In this document: positions 33,588 to 42,295 of the stretch, one piece after another | Layout: every line of letters begins with the position of its first letter | Position numbering within the stretch: the stretch's first letter is position 1 | Assembly (NCBI RefSeq): GCF_030209355.1 | Contig: NZ_JARVSF010000014.1 | Span: forward strand, 1-64,000 | Reading direction: 5' to 3' | Source: Pseudarthrobacter sp. fls2-241-R2A-127 | GTDB taxonomy: Bacteria > Actinomycetota > Actinomycetes > Actinomycetales > Micrococcaceae | Length of the DNA: 64,000 bases | Program-made: the position numbers and the translations under genes | The notes under the pieces: generated by a model | Databases searched by the model: none | Told to the model about the DNA's origin: nothing | What the model saw: only the letters and a program-made list of their open reading frames with translations

Positions 33588-33763
33588 TTAGTGCGGTTGA
33601 ATAAAACCACGGTGCGATAGTTGTTCCCGGCCACCCGGAAAAGCGAGGCGGACGGGGCAGGAACGCTTCTCACCAGCTCACCAGTCAGGACGGTGCGGGG
33701 CGGAACAGTTTCAGAGGCGCAAGGGCCCCGCTTCCTTGGGGGCTTTCAAAAAGGAGTAACCCC

Positions 33764-34831
33764 ATGAAATACTTCAGGATGTACCCGGCAGCTGCAGTCA
33801 CGGCAGCAGCACTCGCTCTGGCTGGGTGCACCGGGAATCCCGCGCCAACATCCAGTCCCCCCGCAGCATCACCGACGGTTTCCGCTTCGGTGGCTGCCCC
33901 GGTCGTAGGTGGGGGACTGCCAGCGGTTCCGGGCGTGGTCAAGGAAGTCGAACCGTCAGTCGTGACGATCCGCACAAATATAGGCCTCGGCAGCGGAGTC
34001 ATCTACCACAGCGACGGATCCATCGTCACCGACGCCCACGTCGTTGAGAACGAGCAAAAACAGCCCTTCAAGAACGTTCAGGTCCAGTTCGCCGACGGCT
34101 CCCAGTCCCAAGGTACCGTCCTAGGCGTGGACGACGTCACGGACGTTGGCGTAATCAAGGTCGACCGTAATGGCCTTCCGGCAGCCAAATTCGCTTCTTC
34201 CGATCCGGAAGTGGGCTCTATGACCGTCGTGATCGGAAGCCCCTTAGGGTTGGAGGAAACAGTCACCGCAGGAATCGTATCCAGCCTGCACCGGAATATG
34301 CCGCCTTCCAAGGAATCACCGCACGGCGCCATCGACCTACTGCAAACCGATGCCCCCATTTCTCCCGGTAACTCCGGCGGCGCAGTAGCAGACTCAACCG
34401 GACAGGTCATCGGACTGTCCGAGGCGTACCTGCCACCCAGCTCCGGAGCAGTTGCCATCGGGTTTGTGACGCCATCGTCCACGGTTACCAGCGTTGCCGA
34501 CCAACTCCTGGCCAGCGGAGCGGTGAAACACGCAGCACTCGGTGTCGTCCCCACCGACATCACACCGCAACTAGCTCAACGGTTCTCTCTGCCCGCCACT
34601 GCCGGAGCATTGATCGTCAACGTTTCCCAAGGCAGCCCAGCGGACAATGCCGGCATGAAAGCAGGCGACATCATCACCAAATTCGCCCAAACGCAGATCG
34701 GAAACGTTACAGACCTGCTCGTGGCACTCAGGAAACAGGACCCCGGACAGCAGGTCGACATCGTGGTGCAGCGCGGATCAACACCGCAGACCCTGCACGT
34801 CACCCTCGGAAACCTGGCCGCAGCACCTTGA
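33764..34831 (+). CDS. HtrA/DegP-type serine protease lipoprotein with one PDZ domain
   Basis: The 355-residue protein has a signal peptide with lipobox LAGC (Cys22), a low-complexity Pro/Ser/Ala linker to about 50, and a trypsin-like domain with the triad His92 (TDAHVV), Asp127 (TDVGVI) and Ser204 (GNSGGAV). One PDZ domain spans about 250-350. It should degrade or refold damaged proteins on the outer face of the membrane. Most actinobacterial HtrA proteins have an N-terminal membrane helix instead, so a lipid anchor is less common. The nearby PBP and the predicted operator upstream suggest envelope stress. Confidence 0.9.
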   Translation: MKYFRMYPAAAVTAAALALAGCTGNPAPTSSPPAASPTVSASVAAPVVGGGLPAVPGVVKEVEPSVVTIRTNIGLGSGVIYHSDGSIVTDAHVVENEQKQPFKNVQVQFADGSQSQGTVLGVDDVTDVGVIKVDRNGLPAAKFASSDPEVGSMTVVIGSPLGLEETVTAGIVSSLHRNMPPSKESPHGAIDLLQTDAPISPGNSGGAVADSTGQVIGLSEAYLPPSSGAVAIGFVTPSSTVTSVADQLLASGAVKHAALGVVPTDITPQLAQRFSLPATAGALIVNVSQGSPADNAGMKAGDIITKFAQTQIGNVTDLLVALRKQDPGQQVDIVVQRGSTPQTLHVTLGNLAAAP

Positions 34832-34974
34832 GAAGCGCCCGCACACGTGGCAGCGGGAGCAGAATCCACAACTACCCGAGCAAATAAGCCGGGACGCCGG
34901 AACTTCCGCCCGACTGACAGCGTCGCAAAGAGACAACCAGAACACCTAGGAGATCCACCGGGCCTTAGGGCAGG

Positions 34975-35400
34975 GTGAGGCCATTGGGTCACACGGTCAA
35001 AAATAGTTTGGCTTTCGCGAGAGGGGACGGTATTAGCAAGCTGGACATCAAGGGCAAAGGCACGATGGAGTTGTCCGGTGGAATCCTTCACTTGCGCTGG
35101 AAGCAAGGAGCTTACGTCGGCATTGACGTAGCCAACGCAGCCCTTGAAGCCATCTCCACCATGGGCCAAGGCGCCAGGTTGCCGATGCTGGTCGAAATTC
35201 AGGGTGTGACCCACTCGGCTGCCGCTCGAAAAGTCTTTCCCGATCCATCCAGCATCTCGCGTATGGCACTCTTGGGTTCCTCGCCCGTTGATCACGTGAT
35301 CGCTATGTTCCGCCTGCCCCTATTTCGCCAGCTCCACTCCTGCGCGGAACTAACCGGGGTACTGCTCGAGGAACATCTGCGGCGACCAGACGTCACTTGA
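34975..35400 (+). CDS. DUF7793/STAS-like domain protein
   Basis: The 141-residue protein contains GGILHLRWKQGAYVGIDVANAALEAISTM, LPMLVEIQGVTHSAAARKVF and SRMALLGSSPVDHVIAMF. This is a small single-domain pattern common in Arthrobacter relatives, in which a STAS/SpoIIAA-like fold is expected. The GTG at 34975 was kept because family members have about ten residues before the first strand; an ATG at 35065 is possible. Function unknown. Confidence 0.6.
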   Translation: MRPLGHTVKNSLAFARGDGISKLDIKGKGTMELSGGILHLRWKQGAYVGIDVANAALEAISTMGQGARLPMLVEIQGVTHSAAARKVFPDPSSISRMALLGSSPVDHVIAMFRLPLFRQLHSCAELTGVLLEEHLRRPDVT

Positions 35401-35416
35401 ACGGGAACCCAGCTCA

Positions 35417-35449
35417 CCCCCCGGTGCTGGACGTTTCGTCACCTGGGGG
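35417..35449 (+). terminator. Hairpin terminator after the DUF7793-like gene
   Basis: CCCCCCGGTG pairs with CACCTGGGGG at 9 of 10 positions around a 13-base loop, 17 bp after the stop. Confidence 0.5.
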
Positions 35450-35920
35450 AGCGGAATCCAAACGCCGCAAGTTGAACTTTCGTCAACCTAAAGCTGCGAC
35501 GCAGGAGTATCTCGTTCACGCTTATGGCCCGGTTCAATGAAGCTTTGCCACGCGTAGCGGACCGACGACGGAAACTGGGCCGCTGACGTGGGGGACGCCA
35601 GCCGGCCGTCCGTCGCCGGCCGAGTTCAACTTTACGCCGATACAGGAAGAGGTGGTTTGCCTGGGTTTCACATTTTCCGTAGCCGGCGCGGCAAAGCCCG
35701 GTGATGAATGGCGTCGCCAACGGTGCGCTCGGTTCCAGACGATGACCGGCAAGACGGGTGCCGCCGGCCTAGACTCCGGGGAGAGGCACAGTTTTCCCGC
35801 AGCATTCGATCAAGTCCTGATCAACCTCAGCGCAGGACCTTTACGATCAGGCATGTGCCGCCCGGCGCATCTGGCCGACAGCAAACGTTGCTGCCATGAC
35901 GATTCTGGGGAACGATCGCC
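35450..35920. other. Intergenic region without supported gene
   Basis: I see no gene on either strand in this 470-bp stretch. The short inverted copies AAGTTGAACT (about 35470) and AGTTCAACTT (about 35628) are the only structure noted. Confidence 0.4.
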
Positions 35921-37156
35921 GTGTTGAAATCCATAAAGACATACCTGACCGCCATTGCGGCAGGTCTGGGTCTGGCGCTGGCCATGACGGTGGTCCAGCC
36001 CGCGGCCGCGCAGGCGGCCACCGCGCAGATTACCCTGAGCCCGGCGACGGGGCCGGCCGGCTCCTCGATCACGGTGACCGGCAGCGGCTTCAAAGCCTCC
36101 ACCACGGGAACACTGATCGTAGGGTCCGCTACGTTTGCCTTGAAAACGACGGCATCCGGGGCGTTCAGCGCCCCGGCCACCATCCCCGCAACCGCTACCG
36201 GCAAAGTCACGGTGACCGCGAAAACCTCGTCCGTGCAGGCTTCGGCAGCGTTCACGGTCGCCGCTCCGGCGGCACCTGCGGTGCCGGGCGTCAGTACGGC
36301 CAGGCTCCGTTTCGGGGTCGCGACCCCCGGTGGTCCACTGGCCAGTACCGAGTTGGATGATGTCTCCGTGCTGGCCGGGGAGGCCCCCTCGAGCGTGTTG
36401 TTCTATGAGGACTTCCTCCAGCCCACGCCCATTGCCGAGATGAACGCGATCCGTGCCCGTGGAGCCGTTCCTCTGGTCACCTGGGAGCCCTGGGCTTGGG
36501 GCGGGGACGCCAATCAACCCGCGTACGCGCTGAACAGAATCACCGCAGGGGACTTCGATGCGCACATTATCCAATGGGGGCAGGCACTGGCGTCCTGGGG
36601 TTACCCTGTCCAGTTGCGGTTCGCCCACGAAATGAACGGTGACTGGTACCCGTGGGCCGAAAGCGTCAACGGCAACCAGCCCGGAGACTATGTCAGGGCG
36701 TGGCGGCATGTTCACGACCTGGTCTCGGCGCAGGGCGCGACCAACGTGTCCTGGGTATGGAGCCCGAACGTCCCGTATTACGGATCGACGGACCTCGCCG
36801 GTCTCTATCCGGGGGCCGGTTATGTCGACGTCGTCGCTTTGGACGGCTACAACTGGGGAACCTCCGCTTCCTGGAGCACATGGATTTCGCCGCAGGATCT
36901 CTTCGCACCGGGAATCGCCCAGCTTCGTTCCCTGGCACCGGGGCTTCCCATCCTCATCGCCGAGACCGCATCCAGTGAAGCTGGCGGGGACAAGGCGGCG
37001 TGGAACACGCAACTGATCTCCTACCTGGCCGCGCAACCTGATGTGATGGGCTTCGTCTGGTTCCATATACAGAAGGAAACTGACTGGCGGATCAACAGCA
37101 GCGCCGCCTCGGCCGCAGCATTCAAGTCCGCACTGCAAGCCCGGCGCACGCCCTGA
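35921..37156 (+). CDS. Secreted GH26-like endo-glycosidase with an Ig-like domain
   Basis: The 411-residue protein has a signal peptide (1-33, ending AQA), an IPT/TIG-like beta domain at 35-115 (ITLSPATGPAGSSITVTGSGF), a Pro/Ala linker and a (beta/alpha)8 catalytic domain. The latter has LRFAHEMNGDWYPW with acid/base Glu237 and ILIAETASSE with nucleophile Glu348, the GH26 layout of mannanases and related glycanases. It should cut mannan-type or other beta-glycans outside the cell. A GTG start follows GGGGAA. Confidence 0.85.
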   Translation: MLKSIKTYLTAIAAGLGLALAMTVVQPAAAQAATAQITLSPATGPAGSSITVTGSGFKASTTGTLIVGSATFALKTTASGAFSAPATIPATATGKVTVTAKTSSVQASAAFTVAAPAAPAVPGVSTARLRFGVATPGGPLASTELDDVSVLAGEAPSSVLFYEDFLQPTPIAEMNAIRARGAVPLVTWEPWAWGGDANQPAYALNRITAGDFDAHIIQWGQALASWGYPVQLRFAHEMNGDWYPWAESVNGNQPGDYVRAWRHVHDLVSAQGATNVSWVWSPNVPYYGSTDLAGLYPGAGYVDVVALDGYNWGTSASWSTWISPQDLFAPGIAQLRSLAPGLPILIAETASSEAGGDKAAWNTQLISYLAAQPDVMGFVWFHIQKETDWRINSSAASAAAFKSALQARRTP

Positions 37157-37188
37157 AGAAAAACGGACGCCGAGGTTGAAACCGCGTG

Positions 37189-37680
37189 CTAGCCAGCGGC
37201 CCACCCCCGCGAATCGGCCCGTGGTGGTTCCGTGAGGGAGTAGGACATGAGCCAGTTGAGGGTGTGTCTGCCGCAGTCACTGATCGGCCCAAGGAAGATA
37301 TCGGCCGCACGGAGCAGTGTCACTGCGGGGTCCGGTCTTGCGTTCACGTGGATCCGGGATTCCAGGTCCACGGCCAGGCCGGCCAGCTGCGTCGCGCCGA
37401 CCATCAGGCTGGAGGATTTAAGGCTGAGGACCGCGTCCACGGCATCGTCAAAGTTCCCCGTGACCAGCGCTGCCCGCAGCCGCTGGATCCGCCGTGGAAG
37501 GTACAGAGCATAATCGGCGATGAACGCAGTGACCAGGCCCGTGTCATTGTCCAGATCCTCCCGCAACCGGTCCAATACGGATTTGTCCACCAGAGGTCGG
37601 CCGGCATTCCCGCGCTGCGGCGGGACAGGCATCTCCGCGGGGACGGTAAGCCGGTATGGTGTGCTGCTGATCTCGTTCAT
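37189..37680 (-). CDS. HPt-like domain protein lacking the phospho-histidine
   Basis: The 163-residue protein has a helical bundle region of 35-135 in which VLSLKSSSLMVGATQLAGL aligns with the HPt signature AHTLKGSSANVGA. The phosphorylated histidine is replaced by leucine and the invariant Lys is kept. It therefore cannot relay phosphate in the usual way and may act as a decoy or binding protein. The ATG at 37680 follows AAGGGAAA. No histidine kinase or response regulator is nearby. Confidence 0.6.
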   Translation of the reverse strand: MNEISSTPYRLTVPAEMPVPPQRGNAGRPLVDKSVLDRLREDLDNDTGLVTAFIADYALYLPRRIQRLRAALVTGNFDDAVDAVLSLKSSSLMVGATQLAGLAVDLESRIHVNARPDPAVTLLRAADIFLGPISDCGRHTLNWLMSYSLTEPPRADSRGWAAG

Positions 37681-37849
37681 ATTTCCCTTGAGGTTTCGTG
37701 GCTGGGACTTGGTGCAGCAGGTGCTTCGCGACAGGTCCGCCAGCATGCAGAATCAAAAACCTGCGGACTGACAACGGCAGCTGAGGGGGCGTTACAGCAG
37801 CGTCTCTCTGCTGCAACGCGCCACCGGACTCATGGCGTCTGCCCCAGCT

Positions 37850-38005
37850 CTATGGGCGTACCTTGCCGCCGCGGCGGACCAGGGCAAGCAGTGCCACGCC
37901 GATCAGCATGATGCCCAGGGCGGTGAGCAGTCCGGCGCCGACGTTCAAGCCGGTGTAGGCCAGGGCGGCGCCGCTGGCCGGGACTGCTGTGTTCATTCCG
38001 TACAT
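37850..38005 (-). CDS. Tiny membrane protein with LAYTG sorting-like tail
   Basis: The 51-residue protein is little more than LAYTG, a hydrophobic helix (GAGLLTALGIMLIGVALLALV) and RRGGKVRP. LAxTG followed by a helix and basic tail is the recognition pattern for class E sortases of high-GC Gram-positives, but there is no signal peptide and almost no mature domain. It starts 3 bases after the glycosyltransferase stop, so the two are co-transcribed. Confidence 0.5.
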   Translation of the reverse strand: MYGMNTAVPASGAALAYTGLNVGAGLLTALGIMLIGVALLALVRRGGKVRP

Positions 38006-38007
38006 GA

Positions 38008-39102
38008 TCAGTTGATTTCCTCTGCTGTGTATTGGGCTTCCCAACGGTCAACACGCCGCCGGGTGACTTTGCTGGCGGCAACGGCCCACCAGGAGGCAAG
38101 GAACCACCCGGAGCGCAGCCACATAAAAAGTTCCTGCGGAAAGAAGGTCGCAGCGAGAGCGACGTCCTTCCAGTCGCGGTGCGGGATCCGCAGCGCGCGT
38201 TTGATGTCCAGGGTCACGAACAGGATCGGGACCAGCCACCAGAAGAGCACGACGTGGAAGACCCCCAAAGACAAGGCGCCGACGATCACGGCGAGCCACA
38301 ACAGCTTCAGGAAAACCCCGAGCAGGCCCATCGCCTGCTGCCCCCAGTCACGCAGAGTTAGCCGGTTCAGCCCCAGATCTAAGAGATCCTCGACGGTGCC
38401 AACCTGCCACTTCATCCGCTGACCCCACAGGGCCTTGAGCGTCTTCATCGAATCCGTGTAGGCGCGCACGTCAGGGGAGACCTGGCAGATGTAACCCTGT
38501 TCCCGGATCCGGTAGGTCAGCTCAAAGTCCTCCACCTGGGAGGTGTAGACCCACGGTCCTTCCCGGTCGTCCCGGGACGCGATCTGCCGCAGGACGGCGT
38601 TGTTGATCGCGCAGCCAGTCCCGGCCAGGACGCTGGTGCGGCCCCGCCGCAAAGATGTATCCGTCCAAGTCGCGAACTCGGCTTTCTGCAGCCGGCTCAG
38701 CAATCCGGGGTCCTGCATGGTGAATTTCGACGACGACCCGCCCAGCCGGGCACCGCGCCGACCTTGGAATTCGCGCTCCCACGCTGCCAGGGCATTGGGC
38801 GGAAGAACAGTGTCCGCGTCCAGACAGACCACCACGTCGGCGTCGTACGCGAATTCGCGCCACGCCCGGTTCAACGCCTCAGACTTGCGGTGCTCCAAGC
38901 GGGGGAGTTCCAGCACGGTGACCGGGAACTGCCGGGCCCGCTCCGCGGTCCCGTCGCTGCAGCCGTTGGGGATCACCACGACAAGATCCGCCGGACGGGA
39001 CTGACCCATGACGCCCTCTAGGGTCGCGCCAATGGATCCTTCCTCGTTGTAGGCCGGAACCAGCACCACAATCTTTAACGCAGGCAGTGCCGCGGGCGCC
39101 AT
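38008..39102 (-). CDS. Membrane glycosyltransferase family 2 (processive type)
   Basis: The 364-residue protein has the GT-A fold motifs VLVPAYNEEGSIGATLEG, CLDADTVLPP (DxD), VEDFELTYRIREQGY (ED) and GQRMKWQVGT (a QxxRW variant). Two or three C-terminal helices span about 250-300. This is the hyaluronan/cellulose/poly-GlcNAc synthase-like group that builds and exports a polysaccharide. The variant QRMKW keeps Gln and Trp but not the exact Arg spacing. It is followed by the LAYTG-tail protein. Its product is unknown. Confidence 0.85.
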   Translation of the reverse strand: MAPAALPALKIVVLVPAYNEEGSIGATLEGVMGQSRPADLVVVIPNGCSDGTAERARQFPVTVLELPRLEHRKSEALNRAWREFAYDADVVVCLDADTVLPPNALAAWEREFQGRRGARLGGSSSKFTMQDPGLLSRLQKAEFATWTDTSLRRGRTSVLAGTGCAINNAVLRQIASRDDREGPWVYTSQVEDFELTYRIREQGYICQVSPDVRAYTDSMKTLKALWGQRMKWQVGTVEDLLDLGLNRLTLRDWGQQAMGLLGVFLKLLWLAVIVGALSLGVFHVVLFWWLVPILFVTLDIKRALRIPHRDWKDVALAATFFPQELFMWLRSGWFLASWWAVAASKVTRRRVDRWEAQYTAEEIN

Positions 39103-39797
39103 GTCTTCCTTCCAGAGTCATCCACCGGCCCCGAATGGGAGCCGCGGACTCATCCTCGAAGGCACACATCAAGGTGCACGGGGACAAACCATTAAGATTG
39201 GCTCAATATTTACAAATGCCACCCCGGTCGTGGGAAGGGTCAAATAGGGGAAAGGTCCCCATTCACTGTCAGCCCACAGGAGCCTGCGCTTCCACCCCGT
39301 GGTGGGATCCATTTGCCTCCGCGGAGGCTCCATATCCAGCCCGCAAGGGCACCGCACCCGGAGGTACATCGTACGAAATATGCATGTTGCTGAAGAGGGT
39401 ACTCAGCGGTAACCTGATTGAGGCCGAGTACGGCACCTATTACCGGTGTCTGGAGAAGCCAGCAAGACCCCGAGCCACCCCCCAAGGACTCGGGGTCTTC
39501 TGCTTGTCAGATCCGTTGGTTAAGATGAGCCAGGAACTGCCCTTGCAGTGGGTGTTTCTGCGCGGCAGAGGGACCTATTTGGGGGCCTCTGCCGCTTTAG
39601 CGTGTCCGCTCCACAGCAGCCGAGCTCCCGCCGCTACGCAGAATCCACGGGGTAGTACTGCTGCTGCCGTGGCGACTGTCGAACTCATCGGCAACGGACA
39701 CGGCCTCCTCGGTGTCAGCTGCATCAAGCTCTTTACCTCAGCGCCGTTCGTTTATGCCAGCCGACAGGTCTCCATGCGTCAAGAATAGAGCGGCCGG
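39103..39797. other. Long intergenic region
   Basis: No gene is supported over 695 bp except the hairpin at 39464-39499. A region of about 100 bp before that hairpin (GTACTC...GAGTAC pairing) could be structured RNA. Confidence 0.35.
39464..39499 (+). terminator. Strong intrinsic terminator with a C-rich loop
   Basis: AAGACCCCGAG pairs perfectly with CTCGGGGTCTT (11 bp) around a 14-base loop containing six consecutive C. It is followed by CTGCTTGT. No gene precedes it on this strand within 360 bp, so it probably ends a non-coding transcript or an unseen small gene. Confidence 0.65.
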
Positions 39798-39980
39798 CTA
39801 CTCCTGGTGGTCCCGTGCCCTAAAGGCGCCATACGGAAACGGCCCCTGGTAATAAAGGCACGTGGGGCAGCTGCACCGGTGTGGAACCTCCACGAGTTCG
39901 AGCCCCTCATCCACGGTGTGCTTCTCTAGGGTCCTGGTGATGACCGGCGCGCCGCACGCCGGGCAGTAAGCCTCTCTCAC
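39798..39980 (-). CDS. Small zinc-ribbon-like protein
   Basis: The 60-residue protein has YCPACGAPV near the start and HRCSCPTCLYY in the second half, a CxxC...CxCxxC arrangement that should bind zinc. GTG start after GGAGGCAG. It stands alone. Confidence 0.55.
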   Translation of the reverse strand: MREAYCPACGAPVITRTLEKHTVDEGLELVEVPHRCSCPTCLYYQGPFPYGAFRARDHQE

Positions 39981-40631
39981 GGCACCTGCCTCCGATACGC
40001 GGCGGGCAGGTTGAACAGTATGGAATGCACGATTCCAACGTCCACCTGGCGCGGCGCTTCACGTTAGAGCCGAAAGACCCGGAATGTTACTCCGCAGTAG
40101 GAACTGACTCAACGTTGCTTCCGGCAGCCCGAGTCGCCAGCCTGGGCCAATCAGTGGACTCCGGCTCACAACGGATCAGTGCTGGAGAATCCACGAGTGC
40201 CACGGATGCCGACATACGGCAGAAGCCGCTCGTCACGAACCTCAAGGGCAGCCCAGAAAGCCTTGAACCAACACTCCCCCAGCCAATTTCAAGAGCCGAT
40301 AGTGGATATTTCGTCAAGTCGTGGTGGCGCAGATAGGGGAGAGGCGCTGTTCATCCATTCGGGGTCAGACTGACCGTCTGGAACGCGCTCTTGGACTGCT
40401 GATCTCCTTGATCGGATGAAGTCTTCTCTGCTTCAACCTCAGCGATGAAGAGGCCTCCGTCCCGCCGTTCAAACGGTGACACCGTGCCCGCGGGTAGTAA
40501 GGCGATGCCGGCGTTGGCCGAAGGCCCTGGAATTGGCGAAACTCCGGCCAAATAGCGGTTGGCCGAAGTTCCATGAACAACCCTGCAGGGTAAACCTTGG
40601 GGTTGGCTGGAAACGCGGGGAGTGGAGGGTG
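39981..40631. other. Region without supported gene left of the recombinase remnant
   Basis: Short open frames occur on both strands but none has a motif, a good ribosome site or a clear codon bias. The region is probably degraded mobile DNA. Confidence 0.35.
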
Positions 40632-40706
40632 TTACTTCAACGCTGCTTGACGGAGGTACTGGTAGACCGTTTCCCTGCTGATTCCGTAATCGCGGGCCAA
40701 GCCGCA
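40632..40706 (-). pseudogene. 3' end of a serine recombinase (resolvase) gene
   Basis: The reverse strand encodes LARDYGISRETVYQYLR followed by five residues and TAA, the typical C-terminal HTH of resolvase/invertase-type serine recombinases. Upstream of it no catalytic domain is present; the homology stops abruptly near 40706. It is a truncated remnant of an older mobile element. Confidence 0.7.
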
Positions 40707-40801
40707 GTGTGAGGGAGGGTGACATGCGTTGCGAAGTCGCCGCCTCACTTCAGATACCAGCCGATTGCACAGTCAACCCGATTTTCTGGTCACCGACACA
40801 G

Positions 40802-40816
40802 AATCGTATTACGATT
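40802..40816. promoter_or_regulatory. 15-bp palindromic operator of the RHH/BrnT-like operon
   Basis: AATCGTATTACGATT is a perfect 7-1-7 inverted repeat ending 6 bp before the antitoxin ATG. RHH antitoxins normally repress their own operon by binding such sites. Confidence 0.65.
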
Positions 40817-40822
40817 ATCTGC

Positions 40823-41083
40823 ATGGAACGCAAGATGAACGGACGGACGGTCTCTGAAGCCGAAATTGACGGGTGGGTCGAGGAAGCCGAAGCCGGTTAC
40901 GACCTTGAAGAGCTGAAGGCGCGGATGGGGCGCCCTGCCCGGGGCGCGGAAGCGTCTCAAGTCATTCCCGTACGCCTGACGGTTGACGAGCTTGCGGCGG
41001 TGATGGCGCGGGCCGAGCGCGAGCACCTCAACCGTTCCGAAGCGATCCGCGCCGCCCTGGCCGCTTGGTCGCACGCGGCGTGA
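40823..41083 (+). CDS. Ribbon-helix-helix antitoxin
   Basis: The 86-residue protein has an acidic N-terminal part (VSEAEIDGWVEEAEAGYDLEELKARMGRP) that may wrap the toxin, and a C-terminal RHH domain: VIPVRLTVDELAAVMARAEREHLNRSEAIRAALAAW, with the DNA-reading strand first. The start at 40823 lies 6 bp after the palindrome and has no clear ribosome site. Its stop overlaps the GTG of the next gene by GTGA, the usual coupling of a toxin-antitoxin pair. Confidence 0.75.
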   Translation: MERKMNGRTVSEAEIDGWVEEAEAGYDLEELKARMGRPARGAEASQVIPVRLTVDELAAVMARAEREHLNRSEAIRAALAAWSHAA

Positions 41084-41319
41084 TCGTCCGCCGCTCCGCA
41101 CAAAAGCACGGGATCAACTCCGCTGACATAATCGAGGCAGCAACGTGGCCGCTGATATCAGTCCCCTTGGACGATGACGACCCGCGCAGATTCCTCCGCC
41201 TCGGTTTTGACACCCATAGCCGGCTGCTGGAGCTCGTGGTGCTGGTCTGGGACGATGGACGCGAGGAAATCATCCATGCAATGAAATGTCGACCCAAGTA
41301 TCTTGGGCTGCTCGGCTAG
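41080..41319 (+). CDS. BrnT-like toxin
   Basis: The 79-residue protein has KHGINSADIIEAATWP, LGFDTHSRLLELVVLVWDDGREEIIHAMKCRPKYL, a short beta-rich pattern related to BrnT/DUF4258-type RNase-fold toxins. The HxH-type residues and the invariant Arg near the C-terminus are present. In classical BrnTA the toxin comes first; here the antitoxin does. It overlaps the antitoxin stop. Confidence 0.65.
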   Translation: MIVRRSAQKHGINSADIIEAATWPLISVPLDDDDPRRFLRLGFDTHSRLLELVVLVWDDGREEIIHAMKCRPKYLGLLG

Positions 41320-41382
41320 CACCATCGCACCGAAACGTCAGAACTCACTAAGCCCAGCCCTGACGCATCCACCGCCTAGGAA

Positions 41383-42126
41383 ATGGGCCTTTCAAACAAA
41401 GCTTTCGTCAAGTTAACGGCCGAGGCTGGGGAAGGGGTCCTGCCTTTTACAGGCGGGGCCGTGGGGCCTGTAAAAATGGGGGCCATGGACAAATTTGAGA
41501 CCGGGACGGGTATGGGACAGGACTTCGTCCTGGAGGTTCGTGTGGCGCTGGTCGACAGTGTGCCTGAGATTTGGCGTCGATTCGAGCTCCGGGGCTCCCT
41601 GACTTTAGGTCAGGTACATCAGGTCCTGCAGGCAGCATTTGGCTGGGAGGACGCGCACCTGCACAGGTTTGTAACAAGCGACCCGTTCGCGCCGCTGCAG
41701 CCGGTCGACGGCGACTTCCCGGAAGTCCCGCAGTGGCTTCCAAGGCAGCAGTGTGAAGAACCCGGCGACAGGCCTGAGGAGGATTGCTCCCTGGATCAGC
41801 TGCTCGCGCTGGGGTCGGGCGAGGCGTTCTACGAGTACGACTTCGGTGACAGCTGGCTTCACCGGCTCGAGCTCGTTTCCCGCCGGCCCGCAGACGGAAA
41901 CAGTCCATCGGCCCGCCTGATCGACGGCGCCCGGCGCGGCCCGCTGGAAGACTCCGGAGGTTTGCCGGGTTACGAGGACATCATGGATGCCTTGGCCGAT
42001 CCATCGCATCCTGATCACGCCGAACACGCTGCATGGGTGGCCGACATAACCGGATCTGCCGAACCATTCGACCCGGCCCTTCTGGACATCCCGGCCGTGA
42101 ACCGGGCGCTGGCTAAGCAGTTCTGA
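41383..42126 (+). CDS. Plasmid pRiA4b ORF-3 family protein
   Basis: The 247-residue protein has the family core LEVRVALVDSVPEIWRRFELRGSLTLGQVHQVLQAAFGWEDAHLHRF split by a variable part from FYEYDFGDSWLHRLEL and ending in DSGGLPGYEDIMDALADPSHP. The family often travels on plasmids and with insertion sequences (IS1096 passenger TnpR group); its function is unproven. The start is uncertain: an ATG about 34 codons in also has a purine-rich site. Confidence 0.8.
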   Translation: MGLSNKAFVKLTAEAGEGVLPFTGGAVGPVKMGAMDKFETGTGMGQDFVLEVRVALVDSVPEIWRRFELRGSLTLGQVHQVLQAAFGWEDAHLHRFVTSDPFAPLQPVDGDFPEVPQWLPRQQCEEPGDRPEEDCSLDQLLALGSGEAFYEYDFGDSWLHRLELVSRRPADGNSPSARLIDGARRGPLEDSGGLPGYEDIMDALADPSHPDHAEHAAWVADITGSAEPFDPALLDIPAVNRALAKQF

Positions 42127-42295
42127 CTTCCCGTGTCTGTCGGGAAAACGTCACGCACTATGCCGGGAAACAGCCCCTTCTACCGGCCCTCCCCCGCCCA
42201 TTCTTGACTGGTAGCGGGACGTCTTGATGTGGGACGAGTTGCCTTTTGGGTTTTGTAGGGTTTCCATGCTGACGGAATCATGAGTCACTATCCGT

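Noticed and set aside
35470..35640. Inverted AAGTTGAACT/AGTTCAACTT pair as a mobile-element end
   Set aside because: Only 10 bp, no transposase or duplicated target between them.
35652..35927. 91-residue plus-strand frame before the GH26-like gene
   Set aside because: Cys/Arg-rich composition without motif, and it runs into the real GTG start region.
39464..39499. 6C RNA family member
   Set aside because: Only one C-rich hairpin is seen; the family needs two stem-loops with C-rich loops. Kept as terminator.
40025..40336. 103-residue plus-strand frame
   Set aside because: No ribosome site or recognisable motif; the opposite strand is open as well, so coding potential is not supported.
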